NCBI GenBank assembly: GCA_023078555.1 | Contig: CM041203.1 | Coordinates: 4,424,538-4,488,537, forward strand | DNA length: 64,000 nucleotides | Direction of reading: 5' to 3' | Origin: Ulva prolifera | Taxonomy: Eukaryota; Chlorophyta; Ulvophyceae; Ulvales; Ulvaceae | In this document: positions 12,884 to 27,333 of the stretch, piece by piece | How the letters are laid out: each line of letters opens with the position of its first letter | Position numbering within the stretch: position 1 is the first letter of the stretch | Position numbers and translations under genes: made by a program | Notes under the pieces: model-generated | Told to the model about the DNA's origin: nothing | The model's input: the letters and a program-made list of their open reading frames with translations, nothing else | The model's database searches: none

Positions 12884-12934
12884 AATTGCGATTCCATAGA
12901 GCTCACCACCTAGTAACTCTATGGAATCGCAATT
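12884..12934. repeat. Perfect 18-bp inverted repeat (hairpin)
   Basis: Arms 12884-12901 and 12917-12934 are exact reverse complements around the CCATAGAG core, with a 15-base loop. At the matching place in X copy 2 (about 21080-21115) only the right arm and loop are recognisable. Confidence 0.7.
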
Positions 12935-14859
12935 TAGCATGTCAGTGTACGATCAAACCCACGTGCCACGAATTCCGAGAAAAGTAACGTAACTGAAAGA
13001 TGTCGGAAACGAAGCATCGGTTCAAGCGGCACACATCTGAAGCCAGCTCCTGCAATGATGCGCATGTTGCCTGGTGCACATGTGCTGTAGAAACATGGCA
13101 TCCTAGTTTGCCCAGCTACATAGCGGTCACCAAGATTTAAGCCCGTAGAGATACTACTGTAGAGCGTTGTGGGTCGAGATGGCGACTCATCAATGTACCT
13201 GACTGCTGGCTGCCCTGTCCTCTTTCGCAGCAATCTGATCACAGGAGGTACATGGCATCAGATCGGAGACTGAACATATAGAACATGTAGATTATGTGAC
13301 CTTTGTCCAAATTGAAGGAACCAGTTCACAACACGTAGGTTCTGGTGCTCGCGCATGCACACCAGATTCCGCAACACCGAAAGCTTCATACTGGCGCAAT
13401 GAAGGTGGCGTGCATGCACACTTATCCCAGAAGAATGTACAATGGAAGCCATCACGAGCAGCGTAGTGATCTATACTGTATTGTATAGCGTTTCATCGAT
13501 CGACTTGGGAACTGCTGCGCGTATGGTCCAGGACCACGGCTCCCAAGCACGCCCTGTTGGCGCCCCTCAGGAAATAAAACTTAGCCACGAGAACTGAGCT
13601 CAACCAGGAGATGTGATTTTATGCGATCATGGGGGCAGCCGGCTAGCGTGAGTTATGTGGCCGAGAACTGACGGGCGCAACGCAATCGTGCGAGCGTGTA
13701 CGACACATTCCAGTTGAGGACAGATGGACGGCCCTTCACGATTCAAGACTGGATGCGGTAACATATCCTGGCACACTCGCAGTGCACCAAATTTCCCGGC
13801 GTTGAATTTGCAGCCATGTGCATGAAACGAGCGCTCGAGATTCGACACGAATCGAAGACGGACCTCAAAGTAGAGATGTACCGGTCTCAATTGTTGTCGC
13901 TCAGTGAGAAAGGTTTCAGCATGCTGTCTCTTCCCTTTCACTGAAACGTCGAAACGCTGTTTCATGCGAAATGTGAATTTGAACCATCTGCAGTGCACTC
14001 AGTATGTAGTTACAAAGGACAGAGGCCGGACATCGAGCCGTTGCTAGGCAGCACTCAGTATGTACGTGTAGACCCAGGAATTCCTCTCCATCATGCCTGC
14101 TTTAGAGCCTTAAACTCAATTGCAAGCCATCAGTAAGTTGCCCGTGATTCATCTGGTCTTGTACATGCTTCCCAACTGAGACCAAATTCTAGGCCGTGTG
14201 AAGTGTGATTCGTGTGATTCCTTGGGTTCGAGAGGTGCAACGCCGCAGCCTACAGGTGCTGAGGTCTAAGCTATCAGCACGCAGATGGAGTTGAATATTC
14301 ATCCAATCGCTGATCTTGACCAGAAAGGCTTATACAACGGCTTGCACATGCGCAAGGCCGCCTGGGCTCCAAATCCAATTCCATCTGCGCACACTGGCAC
14401 TTCAACTATGCTCCTGATCTGAAAACGGCATCCTGAGGCGAGAAATGGTCAAAATGGGATTTCCTATGTGCTGGAAGCATCGGTGAGCGCAGTGCGTGCC
14501 TGCTTCTACGAGGAGGAGGAGGACTGTGCGAGGCACCTGTGAAGTCTGCAGCAGCATCGCGACGGGCCATGGTACAATGCAACTGCCACCTGTGCTGCCT
14601 TGAAACGAAGCTCACTGAACCGCTGCAGCGGAAAGGTAGCAGGCCCTCTGTATAAGCAGATTGTAGCATGCACAACTAACAGCTGTCAGTGAGTCACGCT
14701 GCACGTCATCCACGGACGATACAGCTGGAATAGTTTGCAGCCTGTGGACACAGCATCACAGTCACAGCTGTCACAATCCTGGAATTGACCCAGAAGTGGA
14801 CCTACAAACTTCTCTCATGGCAGTGTGAGGCTGGGGTTGTATCTGAATCAGTATCTGAA

Positions 14860-15780
14860 TATATCTTATATCTATCAGTATCTGAATAGCGTCTTCGAAC
14901 TCACGAGCAGTACACCTCTCAGCGGGTCAATGCTCAACAGGGATGCGGAGCGGCTTTGTTGGTATGCATACCGGAATGGACGCCTGAGGATGATGATTGG
15001 CCTTTGGATGCCTAGCACCTGCGGCTGAAAAAATGTCCTGCACAGGGAAAGACAGTGAAAAACAATAATTTAAGTAATAAAAGTTCTGTCAGTACTAGAG
15101 AACCTGTTTGGGCTTAATGTAGACCCTCACCAACAGCATTCCAGAACGCGCATAGGCACACCCATTCGAATGCGCCCATTCTAATGCTGGAGGGTCATCG
15201 GATCCAGAGCATGCGATGAATCGCGCAGAATCGAAGCTATTCCGATCAACAGTTCATATGGCAGACAATAGCATGTGCGGGAAGTGGGGAGCTCATCCAA
15301 ACGCGAGCCCGTCCATTCGTTGAGGCGCGGTCGTCAGCATGCCATACAAGCCATGTGCTCCATTGCACCACATAAACGGATACAAAATAAGAAAAAATGT
15401 CTTCCAAAATCGGGCCGTTTTCACCGCATGATGGGCATCAAATGTGTGCCTGATGTCAAGACTCTCTGGTATGGCTTTTGGCGCAATGCCGACAGGTATG
15501 GCCTTCAATGATGCCTCAGTGACAACGCACGTCACTGAGTCTCGTCCATGCGAGTGCATTCTGTCAGATGATCGGCTATGCATGCTCCAGTCATGATGTC
15601 GTCCACGTGGATCCACCGACTCCGACAGCCCTCACAGCTGACCTGACCAGTGGCAGATACCTCGTTAAGCCTGTGTATGCTGATGTCATGTTGAAGCGTA
15701 CATCCTCGCGCTTAAGCACGAAGTAGGCTTGAGCGATGGTCACAATTTCCAGGGCCATGATGCCCTTCTGGCGCGTACGT
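14860..15780. repeat. Upstream module P, copy 1 (before gene B)
   Basis: It is recognised by GTATCTGAATAGCG near the start, a GGTATGCATACC-like core, CCTGCACAGGG, CATTCGAATGC, and GCCCTTCTGGCGCGTA at the end. The same order recurs at 19480, 30530, 36900, 45150 and, in shortened form, 53070. No frame is conserved between copies, so it is probably non-coding. Confidence 0.6.
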
Positions 15781-15949
15781 GATCACCGGAACACCAAATC
15801 TGCGTGATCATGATAGCTGATGTGTCCGAGTTGCCAATGAGAAACAGAACGAAGATGCATCAGCTTGTCGACAACGGGGTGCAGCCTTGCAGGATCAGGT
15901 GATCGAAACCTTGGGGGCATGCCTGACTTGTGCACGTTGATACGCGATT

Positions 15950-16302
15950 CGCCGTCACTGGTCACCTCATCTCTACACCTCGAGAGATACCGCAAGTCGC
16001 TCATTGAACAGCCGCATTGAAACAACGTCGAGTGGCCAGAGGGGTTGCCGTTGTCACAGAACGATGCTATCTTACAACAACAACAAAAATCAATGCCATG
16101 ACTGCGGCGACGTTGGTCAGCGGTTGATAGTTTTGCTCGGGTATGCATCAAGCCGACACTTGACCATGTGCAAGCCGATACTTGACCATGTGCATTCCTA
16201 TACAGCCAACGTCGTCGTTTGTGCTTGCCTCTGCGCGCTGCCCATAATGGCTTCTGAGTTCCTCAAGCTTTTCCAGGTTAATATCAACCGCTATGGCTCC
16301 AA
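15950..16302 (+). promoter_or_regulatory. Promoter/leader module Q of gene B
   Basis: The module contains GTGGCCAGAGGGG (about 16030), a TGACTGCGGCGACGTTG block, a TCGGGTATGCATCAAG block, and GCTTCTGAGTTCCTC followed by TTTTCCAG. It ends at the start codon at 16293. The same blocks in the same order precede genes D, E, F and G. The start context has purine at -3 and G at +4 in every copy. Confidence 0.6.
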
Positions 16303-19300
16303 GTATGATTCGAGGATCCGCAAAATGCCGTGTTTCCGATGTAGTTCATTTCGGATCAGATCAGCACACGGATGCTCGATCATTGGATCCATGCACCGAG
16401 TATTCGCTGTCATTCCATACGCCGATGTGACATTCGCCCATTGTCCAAGGCTTCGGATTTTGCCATGTTTTCAGAGTTCTTGACGAGAGTCGAGCATAGG
16501 GCGTTTACAAGGGCGTATACGTGCCACTGCGCGTGCCACTGCGCGAGTAGTGCCAGCTATTCTACAGCCTACTCCATGCAGCGTTCCGGGCGATGAACGG
16601 CAATCTAAGCTAACACTACCGTTCAGCATCGACTTTGGCTGATGTTTGGGATGCAGACTCCTCTGTGCGACAGATGTTTCGACCGATTGACCACAGCTGC
16701 AGCTGGCACTTCTATCTCAGGAGATGTCTATTCCCCTTTACGCTTCTTTGACAATCTCAGGAGATAGGAATGCCTGCTCTGCATCACCACGGGATCGCGG
16801 GTGGAGAGCATCTGCGCGCCTGTCTGCATCACGCCAGTTGCCTGGGCGACACGATTCAGTGAAGGGCGACGTGCGGCATACGTGCGTAGAAGCATGCACA
16901 CGAAGACTGTGGCCCATGTGAAGCAGTGCTCGTCCTGCCTGCGTTACCTTGCGCTTCAAATTCTGTGCGAAGTGATGTTTCGGACGACACCTAACGCTGT
17001 GACCTGATCTGCAATTTCGCACAGTGCAAAACTGCCGTAGACCACCGGTACCGAAGCCGTATTCTCTCCCTCGCGCTTGGCTTTGATCGGAGTGCTGCAG
17101 CCTGATGGCTGCCAGTGCTGGCTATCAATTGCAGGGGGCGGGTTGGTGAACCTGAACCTGAGCTGATCGACGCTTCTGTGGTGCTACCAGCCCTGTCGCA
17201 TTCACTCTTGTGTTGTGAAACACAACCGAAGTTCCGGGGTTTCTATCTGTAAGTATGATGTATCATGCAAGGTGATCTCCACTATCTCCACCATATGGCC
17301 AGCCCTAGCTGTGCAGCCAGCAACGTGGCTGCATGCAGGTATCCTCGACGGCCGCAGTGCCCTCGGGCAACCGGCAGCAGCGTCACCACCGATCAGACAG
17401 CAGCTGCGCACCGAAGATGCGGCGGCAATGTCCGCAGGCGTTGTTGTGGCGTCGGCGCCTAGCTCCACCGGAAGGAACAGCGCGGCTTACATGCACGAGG
17501 TTCCTCCACCGTCGCTGGTGCGCCTGCGCTGCCGTTGTGAAACATGAAATGTTCATCTTGGAGCTGACCCAGACTGCCAGTGAATGCACCCACGCATGAC
17601 ATGTCTCTGGTCAGAGGCCCGAGCCCTCACCTTGGCTAGATCAACTACCTAGCAATGTGTTTACTGTCCATGTCTGTGATGTGGTCACCATTTGCTGAGC
17701 CTGCAGTGCGGGGATACACAGTCAAGCATGTACGGCATTCAGAAATGTACGAACTGAGCATTGTTGTGCGATGTGTAGCACCCGAAACTCTTTGGAGCCC
17801 TGCAGACCATTCAGAAATATGTCAAAGGCTGCTTAAATGTCAGCCATGAGTTCGCCCACACCGGCGTGCTCGCATGTCTCAGCAATCTGCGCCTCTTCTT
17901 CCTGGAGTATGGCATCGTGTATCGTCAGGTCCGACTCTGCAGTTTTCAACCGGCAACGCTGGCTTGTTCACCTCCGACTACCAGCCATGAATGGCCCTGA
18001 GGAGCATAGTTATCATCATGCGATGCGATGGTGTCTCAACATCGTGCCATAACCCTGCACGTATACATGCATACACTGTGTGAGATCAGCTGCAAGACAT
18101 GCTCAGCGGCACTGTTGTCTAGAGCATCCTATGCACGACCATGCCATCATGACGTGTGGTGGTATGCGGGCTGTGGTATGAGCGCACCCATCCGCCTTTG
18201 AGGGTGTCGCTGCATCACCACTGGCACCGTGGTGACGGCCAACACCAGGACCCACATGCAGTGGCTGCAGTCACAGGCTCCGACAGAATCTGCCATCTCC
18301 TGTGTCTTGAAGTCGATGACAATGCAACTCTGCAACGTCACTGAATGCATCGCGAGCACATGCTACTGTCATGCACTGCAATGGTCCCCTAAGCGGCGCC
18401 ATTTCCTCGCTGCTTTCCTTGCCGCGGCGCAGGCTGCCATCGTGACGCGTGACCACACGCGCCCATACACCCGCGACAAGATGCTGAAACTTCTGGACGA
18501 TCAACTGACCCGGCACTCAAGCAAGCTCAAAGTTGGGGGCCTGTATGCTGTGGAACGCGACAGCGCAGCGGATGATCTGATGCGGGGGGCGAGGGCAGCT
18601 CTCGCTGGAGCAGAGACAGGGCTGGGGAACGAGGGGGCGTTGATGAAAGCGCTTGCATAGACGCTGTTGATAGGCATGTGCCAGCAGGCCGCCGCTGAAG
18701 ACGGGCTGCAGTACTTCCAGACGGCACTTCGATCCAGTAGTGCGCGTCCCCGGCAGATCGCTGCGCCACTGCTCTTGGTGCCGCAAACGCCTGCTGCGCC
18801 CTGTAGCTGCGCGGCCGCGCTCTTGCCTTGTCATTTTAGACTGCTGCGTGCATATCAATCGTCGGTGACTTATCAAACGCGTATATATATAGCGCGCGTG
18901 TAGGCCGCTTGTTGTAGGCACCAGTATACTATAGGGCCAGGAACCCGCTGCAATAGCCCAACAGACCATTCACGGCTCAACATTGTTTCACATACTCATG
19001 GCTACTCCCGCATGTGCAGGCCATGCACCCATGTTATTTCCCACATGCATCAAGCCGCCCGCCCTGGCCACACCAGCACTGGCCCCGCCCGCCGCGCATC
19101 CCGCGGCGCTGGCGGTGCATGCACGTGCGCAAGCCACAGCGGTTTCTCCACAGCAGCCCATCGCCTCTGTTTCCCTTTGCGGTGCGCTACTCAGCGCAAG
19201 CCAAGGACCCCTCGGCCAGGCTTTCAGCGATACCGCTGACGCAACACCCCAGAAGACAGCTCGCACGCATGTGGACGGCATTCGTTCAACGCAACGTACG

Positions 19301-19378
19301 GCTGAAAACCGTCTGGGCCAAGCAAGGAACTTGCTGTCACCAGAGATCATCAACCACTTTCATCATGCTGACGTGTGA
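16293..19378 (+). pseudogene. Gene B: family member with helical core, interrupted by a nonsense codon
   Basis: Exons are 16293-16302, 17339-17517, 17779-17928, 18262-18739 and 19020-19378, with matching phases throughout. Exon 1 is ATGGCTCCAA, completing Ser4 across the intron. The 150-base exon encodes HPKLFGAL...EYGIVYRQ. The next exon has QWSPKRRHFLAAFLAAA. In that exon the Trp of the conserved LAWTL motif, kept in D and E, is replaced by TAG at 18658-18660, which would remove the last 27 codons of the exon and the whole tail. Everything after the stop is still in frame, so inactivation looks recent. The last exon holds a single, diverged copy of the Pro/Ala/Gln cassette that is expanded in gene D, then QKTARTHVDG and a final HHADV. 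Without the stop the protein would have 391 residues. A sequencing error or a truncated functional product cannot be excluded. Confidence 0.7.
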
Positions 19379-19479
19379 TGCACCCAGTCCGTGTTGGAGC
19401 GGTGACCTGGACTGGTCTTGGTAGGTATTCTGGCCATTTTCCCAGCACTAGAAATGGACTGCTCTAGTGTCAGCAAAGC

Positions 19480-20520
19480 AAGACCGCCAGCAGTCTCTGA
19501 ATAGCGGCTTTGAAGATTCAAATGGTGACCTCTGGATGGCTACAGCATGACGGCGTGGTGGACCTGTTCCGGTGGTATGCATACTTGAAGAGGTGCTTAT
19601 GGATGATGGTTCCGATGTATCTGCGTCGGGCACGAGGGCATTGCAGGATCGTCCCGCACAAGCAAAGCAAACAGTATCAAACGCACAAACGAGAGTGCAA
19701 TACTAGTAGTTCAAGATGATTAGGTAGAACGTAGAGCTGTACCACAGGCAGCCCAAATCGGGAGTGCACCATGGGCACATAGGGGGGCATGCAGGCACTC
19801 GGGCCTCATGCACGTCCACCGGGAACGCGAGCACCTCAGAACGCTCTGGGACGCGATTGAATTTTTTTTAAAACATCTATGGACTAATTGGAACCTTCTG
19901 AATCGATCTAAAGGATGCTGGGCGAAACAGTCGAAACTGCCCAGGGAAAAGGGGGTTTTCGGACGAAATGTGCCATTTTGCCCAGCGCCTGGGCACATAC
20001 AACCACCCCTTTGTTGGCTGGCCGTGGGGCTCATGCACGCAGTCAGAGTGAGCTACACCGGGACTCTTCCAGTGGCACAAACCTGCTTAGTAGGTTACAA
20101 TCGGCGCTGGAAGCGCGGGCAGCTCACCAAGAAGCGTTCGGGGGGCGGTTCATGCGTTCAGATGCGTCCACGCATGAGCACTACCACAGCATATGACTTG
20201 CTGCATAGACTTGACCTAGGGCGCGTCACCTGTCACACCGCGTCCGCGCATTCCTTGGAATTGCATGCGCACCACGGCCTCCGATCAGGAGCCCTTGATC
20301 GCATTTGGCGCACCAGCACGTGTAACCTGAGGTGTCAGTGACCGAACCTGGCCAGTGGCAGGCACTGCATCGAGTCTATTGGCGTTGTGCTGCTGAGGTG
20401 CCAACTATGGAGGAGGCGCCATTAATGTGCACAATGCACATGGCCATTATGTTGAAGGCCATTGTGCCCTTCTGGCGTGTGTACTACCCGCACGTCCAGA
20501 AAGTTTGGCGACAACTTCCA
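19480..20520. repeat. Upstream module P, copy 2 (between gene B and X copy 2)
   Basis: It starts with GTCAGCAAAGC and a TCTGAATAGCGGCTTTGA block, has GGTGGTATGCATACTTG, and ends with TGTGCCCTTCTGGCGTGTG at about 20465. It directly follows gene B, which has no D-type downstream module, and it is followed by module X instead of a promoter module. Confidence 0.6.
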
Positions 20521-20595
20521 CAACAAATCTGGCCCTCGTAAAATAGCGGATTCGTCCTGCGGACATATGTGCAGCCAAACGGCGCAATGCAGCCC

Positions 20596-22960
20596 AACAG
20601 GGTTGGCGGCGGCAGCGTGGGCTGCGGCTGTGGTGATGTGGCGCCGGTAGTGCTGCAGCGGTGTCCACAGTGCATGCATACGGCTATATGCATGGCAGCA
20701 CCTGGTCTTGTACATGCCCAAGTAAGCTGCGAACTTCAAGCACAGCGTCGTTTGCATCGTCACTCCAAACCCAGATGCGGCATTCAACACATTTGAAGCG
20801 GCAGGATGGACAAAAGGAGGCGAAGTAGTCGGTACATGGCCATGTAACACGCTCTTGTGAAGAGTATGGGTTGTGTATGGTCTTCATGACGCGATGATTC
20901 CCCTGCTTAGTGTGACAGCCAAGGTGCCAGGCTTGCAGCCGACCTCGGATCACTAGTATGATGAGCAGGACACGAACTGCATGGCGGATAGCCTATGATG
21001 GACACTGCGCCTTTTCCTGCCATGATGTCCGTGCAGCAGTTTGACCTCAAGGCAGAGTGCACCGGGCCACGTCACTGCGAGCCTGGGTCCCCACCACCTA
21101 GTAATTCTGTGAAGTCGCAATCCAGTATGTCATTGTACGGTCAAACACGCGTGCCACGCATTTCGAGGGGAGCACCATACTTATAAGATAATACAAATCA
21201 GCATCAATTAATTGAATTCAGCTGGCATACATACATCTGAAGCCAGCTCGCGCAAGGATGCACATTGCCTGGTGCACATGTGCTACAGAAACATGGCATC
21301 GTAGTTTGAGCAGCTAAATAGCAGTCACTGAAACGGAATTTTGTAGAGCTGTCAATGTGGAGCGTTGTGGGTCGAGATGGCGACTCACCAATGTATCTGA
21401 CTGCTGGCTGTCCTCTTGCACAGCAATCTGATCACAGGGAGATACATGGCACCAGGTCAGAGACCGAGAAGCTAGAGGACGTTGCCTTCGTCCAAATTGA
21501 AGGAACCACTTCACGACAGGTAAGTGCTGGTGCCCGCCTATGCACAGCAGGTTCTACAACACCAAAAGCTTCGTACTTGAGCAATGAAGCTGGCGCATAT
21601 GCAGTCTCGTCCTCGAAGACAGTGTAACACAAGCTGTCACAAGTAGCACGATGACCGAAACTGTATCGTACAGCGTTTTAGCGTTTGACATGGGTAGTTC
21701 AGCTCGTATGGCCCAGCACCACGGCTCGCAAAAACGTTGTCTTAGCTTCCCGCAGGAACGATAACTGGCCGAGAAGATCGAATTCAAGCAGGAGGGGTCA
21801 TTCAATGCGGGCATGGGGGCAGCCTGCCAGCTAGATTTATGTGGCTGAGAACTGACGAGTGTGTGCAAGCCCAACGGAGTAGTGCGCGCGCGTACGAAAC
21901 AAACCAGCGGAGGACAACTTGACGGCCTGCCACGATTCACAATTCGATTTCGTAGCCTATCTTGGCACATTCGCAGTGTACCCAATTTCCAGGTGCTGCA
22001 TCTTCACCAATGAAAGCTCTCGATAGTTGAAACGATTTGATAGTGGGCCTCAAAGTGGAGATGCAGCGGTCACAACTGTCGACAGCCAAGGGACGTACAC
22101 CCGCATGTTGACTCTTAGATTTCACTACAAGGTCGAAATACCTTTTCATGCGCGATGTGAGTGTGACCTAGTGCATGCAGATGAACATGTAGACCCCAGG
22201 CATTCCTCTGCATCATGGCTGCCTCATCACCTTGAGTTCAATGTCGAGCCATAAGTGAGTTGCCCATAGCTCATCTGGTCGTGTACATGCTTCCTAACTG
22301 ATACCACATTGTTGATTGTGTGATTCCTGGGGCAGTGTCCGAGTGGTGCAATGCCGCAGCATACAGGTGCTGGGGGCTAAACCGGTAGCATGCAGCTGGA
22401 GCTGAACATTTACCGCATCTATCGTCTTGGCCAAATTTTCCGATTTTGCTTCGGCCTGGACATGGGTACAGCCTCCCATTAGTCCACCTTCACACACTGG
22501 CACTCACTGGCACTTCGACCACGCTCCTGATCTGAAAATAGCAGCATGAGGCGATGAACATGAAACTTGACATCTCCTGTGTGTTGGAAGCATTGGTGAG
22601 CGCAGTGCAAATGCCTGCTTGTACGAGGAGGACTGTACAAGGCACCGTCCAGCAGCAGCGTCGGGCTATGGTACACTGCAACTGCCACCAGTGCTGCCTC
22701 CAAACAAAGCTCACCAAATCGCTGCAGCGCAAAGGTATCGGAACCGGCCGTCCGTATGAGCAGATTGTAGCCTGCGCTACTGACAGCTGTCAGTGAGGCA
22801 CTTTTCACGTCATCCATGGACGATGCAGCTGGACATTTGTACACGTGAAGCCTGTGCACACTGCAACACAGTCACAGCTGTCACAATCCTTGAATTGACC
22901 CAGAAGTGGATCAAAAGACTTCGCTCATGGCAGTGTCAGGCTGGGCTCGCTCGCACACGA
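20596..22960. repeat. Downstream module X, copy 2
   Basis: It is homologous to 12350-14830 in the same orientation. The plus-strand frame near 22640-22730 (CNCHQCC...LQRKG) lies where the D-type modules keep paired CxxC motifs, but frame and spacing differ, so I read it as decayed. Confidence 0.6.
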
Positions 22961-24689
<1,729 letters not shown>

Positions 24690-24780
24690 AAGCTTGTCTA
24701 CCACATCCACCTTTTCGTCGCGCAAGAGCTTCTGAAATCCTCCAGCTTTTCCAGATCCACATCTAGCACAATGGCTCCAG
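24690..24780 (+). promoter_or_regulatory. Partial promoter/leader module Q of gene C
   Basis: Only the last 70-90 bases match the other Q modules: CGCAAGAGCTTCTGA, then CCTCCAGCTTTTCCAGAT, ending at the ATG at 24771. The start-exon sequence is ATGGCTCCAG followed by GTACGT, the best donor in the family. Confidence 0.5.
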
Positions 24781-27063
24781 GTACGTATCTCTACTGCTCC
24801 GTGTTCAACCACAAGTTGTCGACATCGATTGATGCTGTGTTGAGCGTCGACCCGCCCCCAGTACTAGTGCGTCATGATCAGCGACGGATCGACACAGCCA
24901 CGTACGTTATAACGCCCGTCCTAACGTCGATGTATTGTCCATCTGCAGATCTAATCGATACCCAACACTTACATACTCACTTGCAACAAGGCAGTTCTTC
25001 ACAACACATTTGTTTGACGGAGGTGTGGTGCTGCGGGTTTGCGAGCTGCCGCGATGCTCGAGATCTGCGCCGCATACGTAAGAATAGTACTCGAACGCAT
25101 GTCTAGCATGTCGTGAAAATATTTGGCTGGAAAGAGCGTACCTTGGGTCGTTGCTGTGTCGTTCTGGCTGCGCTCGTGGACGCGTGCGCCTGTGTTGTCC
25201 GGCTTGCAGTGCTCGACGTCCGTGCGCTTCGGATATGCACCATGGTGCGGATATATATGATGCGACGCACGTCACCAGCTATAAAGTTTGCAAGATCACG
25301 CGGTGACCTGGGTGCATTGTTCACCTTCACATGTGAACCTGCGCGATGGCAGCTGCCCGCCTGCTTCATACTGCAAGCACCCTGCGGCGCAATATTGCAT
25401 CATTGAGATACTGCAGCTGGCGGTACTGCTGCAAGTAGGCTGTCTTCGATACATATGATCTGGCACGTACATGTCGATTTGCATGCCCAGCAACGTCCGA
25501 CTCGGATCCCAGACATCGTGTGCTGCATCAGGGCCCGGGGGAGTTATATTAGGCTTGCAAGCCTAATTGTTTATTTATTTATCGAACTTCTCATTGATCG
25601 TTTTGCATTTTCCAGAAGTGAATTTTCTTTAGCCAAAGACTAGTTGGCGAGATTTTGTATTTGCCATAGCATCACCTTTGCTTGCGTGATTGATCTCATC
25701 TCGAGATGTAGTCTGGAGGCCAGCATGTCTGGCATTGAGTTCGGTGCTTCACAAGCCGTCGACGTGGACCGATTCCTACATATGTAATATTGGCGCTTAT
25801 GCACGAGTCGATGTGCCTGTGGCGAGGGGCAGTCTACGTCAGCTCACCAAAGCTAAGCCAAAATCCACCAATGCCTTCTCCCGTTCACTCTTTTGTAAAT
25901 CCACAATCACACTCCTTCCACCATGCATGCATTAGCTTCACTGACGCCAACTCAGCGTCCACCTAGCTCGGCATGCATGCCACCTCAGCAGCTCCAGCCG
26001 CATGCATTGTATGATGCATGTACCACGTGTGTACATGTACACCTCAGCATAAGGGGTTACCAGTGACAACATTGTTTGCAAATTACACCATCGATAGCTG
26101 ACCTGTCTTTCTGCTGGTGCAGGTGCTCGGACTCCATGCAACGCCCCCGGGCCAGACTCTCCCGTCGCGCCCGCAGCCATGCAGCACGGCATGCGCGACG
26201 ATGACCCGCCACCCCTGCAACGCGCCACACCGCTGCTGCCGAGGGAGGAAGTTGCCGCCATCCTTGCGGCCATGCGGTGCCCCCGTTGCAGCGGGCCTAC
26301 TGCCACCGATGTGCCAATGACGCCTTCCCCTCAGGTTGAAGTCTCCGGCTTCACACCTGGAATGAAGCTGAGGCTGGCACCAGCATCTCTGGCACCATTG
26401 CCAAGCCATGGCCCCTGCGGCGTTACTGCGCAGCCAGCTGCGGCCGCACACCCCACCACTGATGCACCCATGCCCCCTGCGCCAGAGCGTAGCGCCACAC
26501 CGCCTGCCTTCACTGAGATGCAGGCAGTTGCAACCCCACACGCCGCCGAAGGAGACGCTGGCACGGTCGCGCCAGCGCAGCGCGGCAAGCGGGGCCGCAC
26601 CGACCCTGAAGAAGAGGACGCCGCTGGCTCGGCTGCGCACAAGAGGCAGGCATCATGGGCAGAGGGCGCGGCCCTGGCCCCTGCGGAACAGCGGCAGTTC
26701 TGGCCTGCTTGTGGAGGCGGACACCAGAGTGTCCCGGAGGAGTGCCCTGCACCTGTGGCCACCGCGGCGCTCAGCCGGGAGATGGCGTTGGGCGCTGCTG
26801 ACCATGTTGACCCGGGGGCGGTTGCTCCCCAGTCGCAGGCCTGTAATGCGCCGGCGCTCAAATCGGCGGCTCCCGCTGCGGCAGCGGCGCCGCCGGTGGA
26901 CCCTGCGGCGGCGGCCGAGGCACTGGACCCTGCCTCCCAAGCGATGGACTACATGAACCAGCCGGAAGAGGATATTTTATCGGCCAACTCGTTGCTGGGC
27001 TTGCTTCAGCCCACATACACGCCGCTGTCAGATGATATGCTTGTCAGGCCTTTGTCGATGTAA
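24771..27063 (+). CDS. Gene C: family member lacking both helical exons
   Basis: Exons are 24771-24780 and 26123-27063, giving 316 residues. The first is the family start exon (Met-Ala-Pro; Gly4 is split by the intron). The second opens with ARTPCNAPGPDSP, which aligns with AHIRCNTPAKQ of gene E, and then runs straight into a Pro/Ala-rich tail. The 50-residue and roughly 160-residue helical exons are absent. The 1342-base intron has room for them, but no matching sequence is seen there. The tail holds a Cys pair (MRCPRCSG), the basic cluster GKRGRTDPEEED...AHKR that parallels EKRRRGE...TRQR in E, and a hydrophobic end (NSLLGLLQ). Function is unknown. A TGTAA lies 266 bases after the stop. It is either a natural short variant or a product of unequal recombination that kept its frame. 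Confidence 0.62.
25877..25898 (-). repeat. 22-bp element shared by first introns of C, E and G (inverted here)
   Basis: The reverse complement of this stretch is identical over 22 bases to 39492-39513 and 54627-54648 (core TTACAAAAGAGTGAACGGG). All three lie in the long first intron of a family gene. Confidence 0.7.
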
Positions 27064-27328
27064 GCGTGTGCGCAGCACGCATGACTGGTCCTCAGGCGCC
27101 ACTTATCGAGTGATTGCAATGCCGGGGAGCACAGGCTGTAGCTACTGGAGAATATCCAGTGGAGATGAGGGAACATGCTTAGTTGATGGAGGGAGGTCTG
27201 CGCGAGACTCTCCACAGGGACAGAGCACTCGTTGGGAATCCGACCGTGACGACGACGACGATGAGTCATGAGTAGGTGAAGAAAGTGTGGAGAAGGTGAG
27301 GCGAAGAATTGTACTGTTATGTTGAATG

Positions 27329-27333
27329 TGTAA
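27329..27333 (+). promoter_or_regulatory. Putative poly(A) signal (TGTAA) of gene C
   Basis: TGTAATCCTGTAATG carries two TGTAA motifs about 270 bases after the stop. The first is in the same GTGTAATCCTG context as in gene E. Confidence 0.5.

Larger units (their letters stand above)
12350..14830. repeat. Downstream module X, copy 1
   Basis: This block aligns along its length with 20596-22960. Shared stretches include GTTGGCGG and GATGTGGCGCCG near the start, ATCTGAAGCCAGCTC, GGGTCGAGATGGCGACTCA, and a final CACAGCTGTCACAATCC. Similarity is broken by many small indels, which suggests non-coding sequence of moderate age. Near 14538 the plus strand reads CEVC and then GHG, matching the Cys-rich frame kept at 29475-29870. 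X is therefore probably a decayed relative of the D-type downstream modules. Confidence 0.6.

Noticed and set aside
12884-12934. Bacterial-type terminator reading of the hairpins
   Set aside because: The window is eukaryotic (split genes) and no T tract follows the stems.
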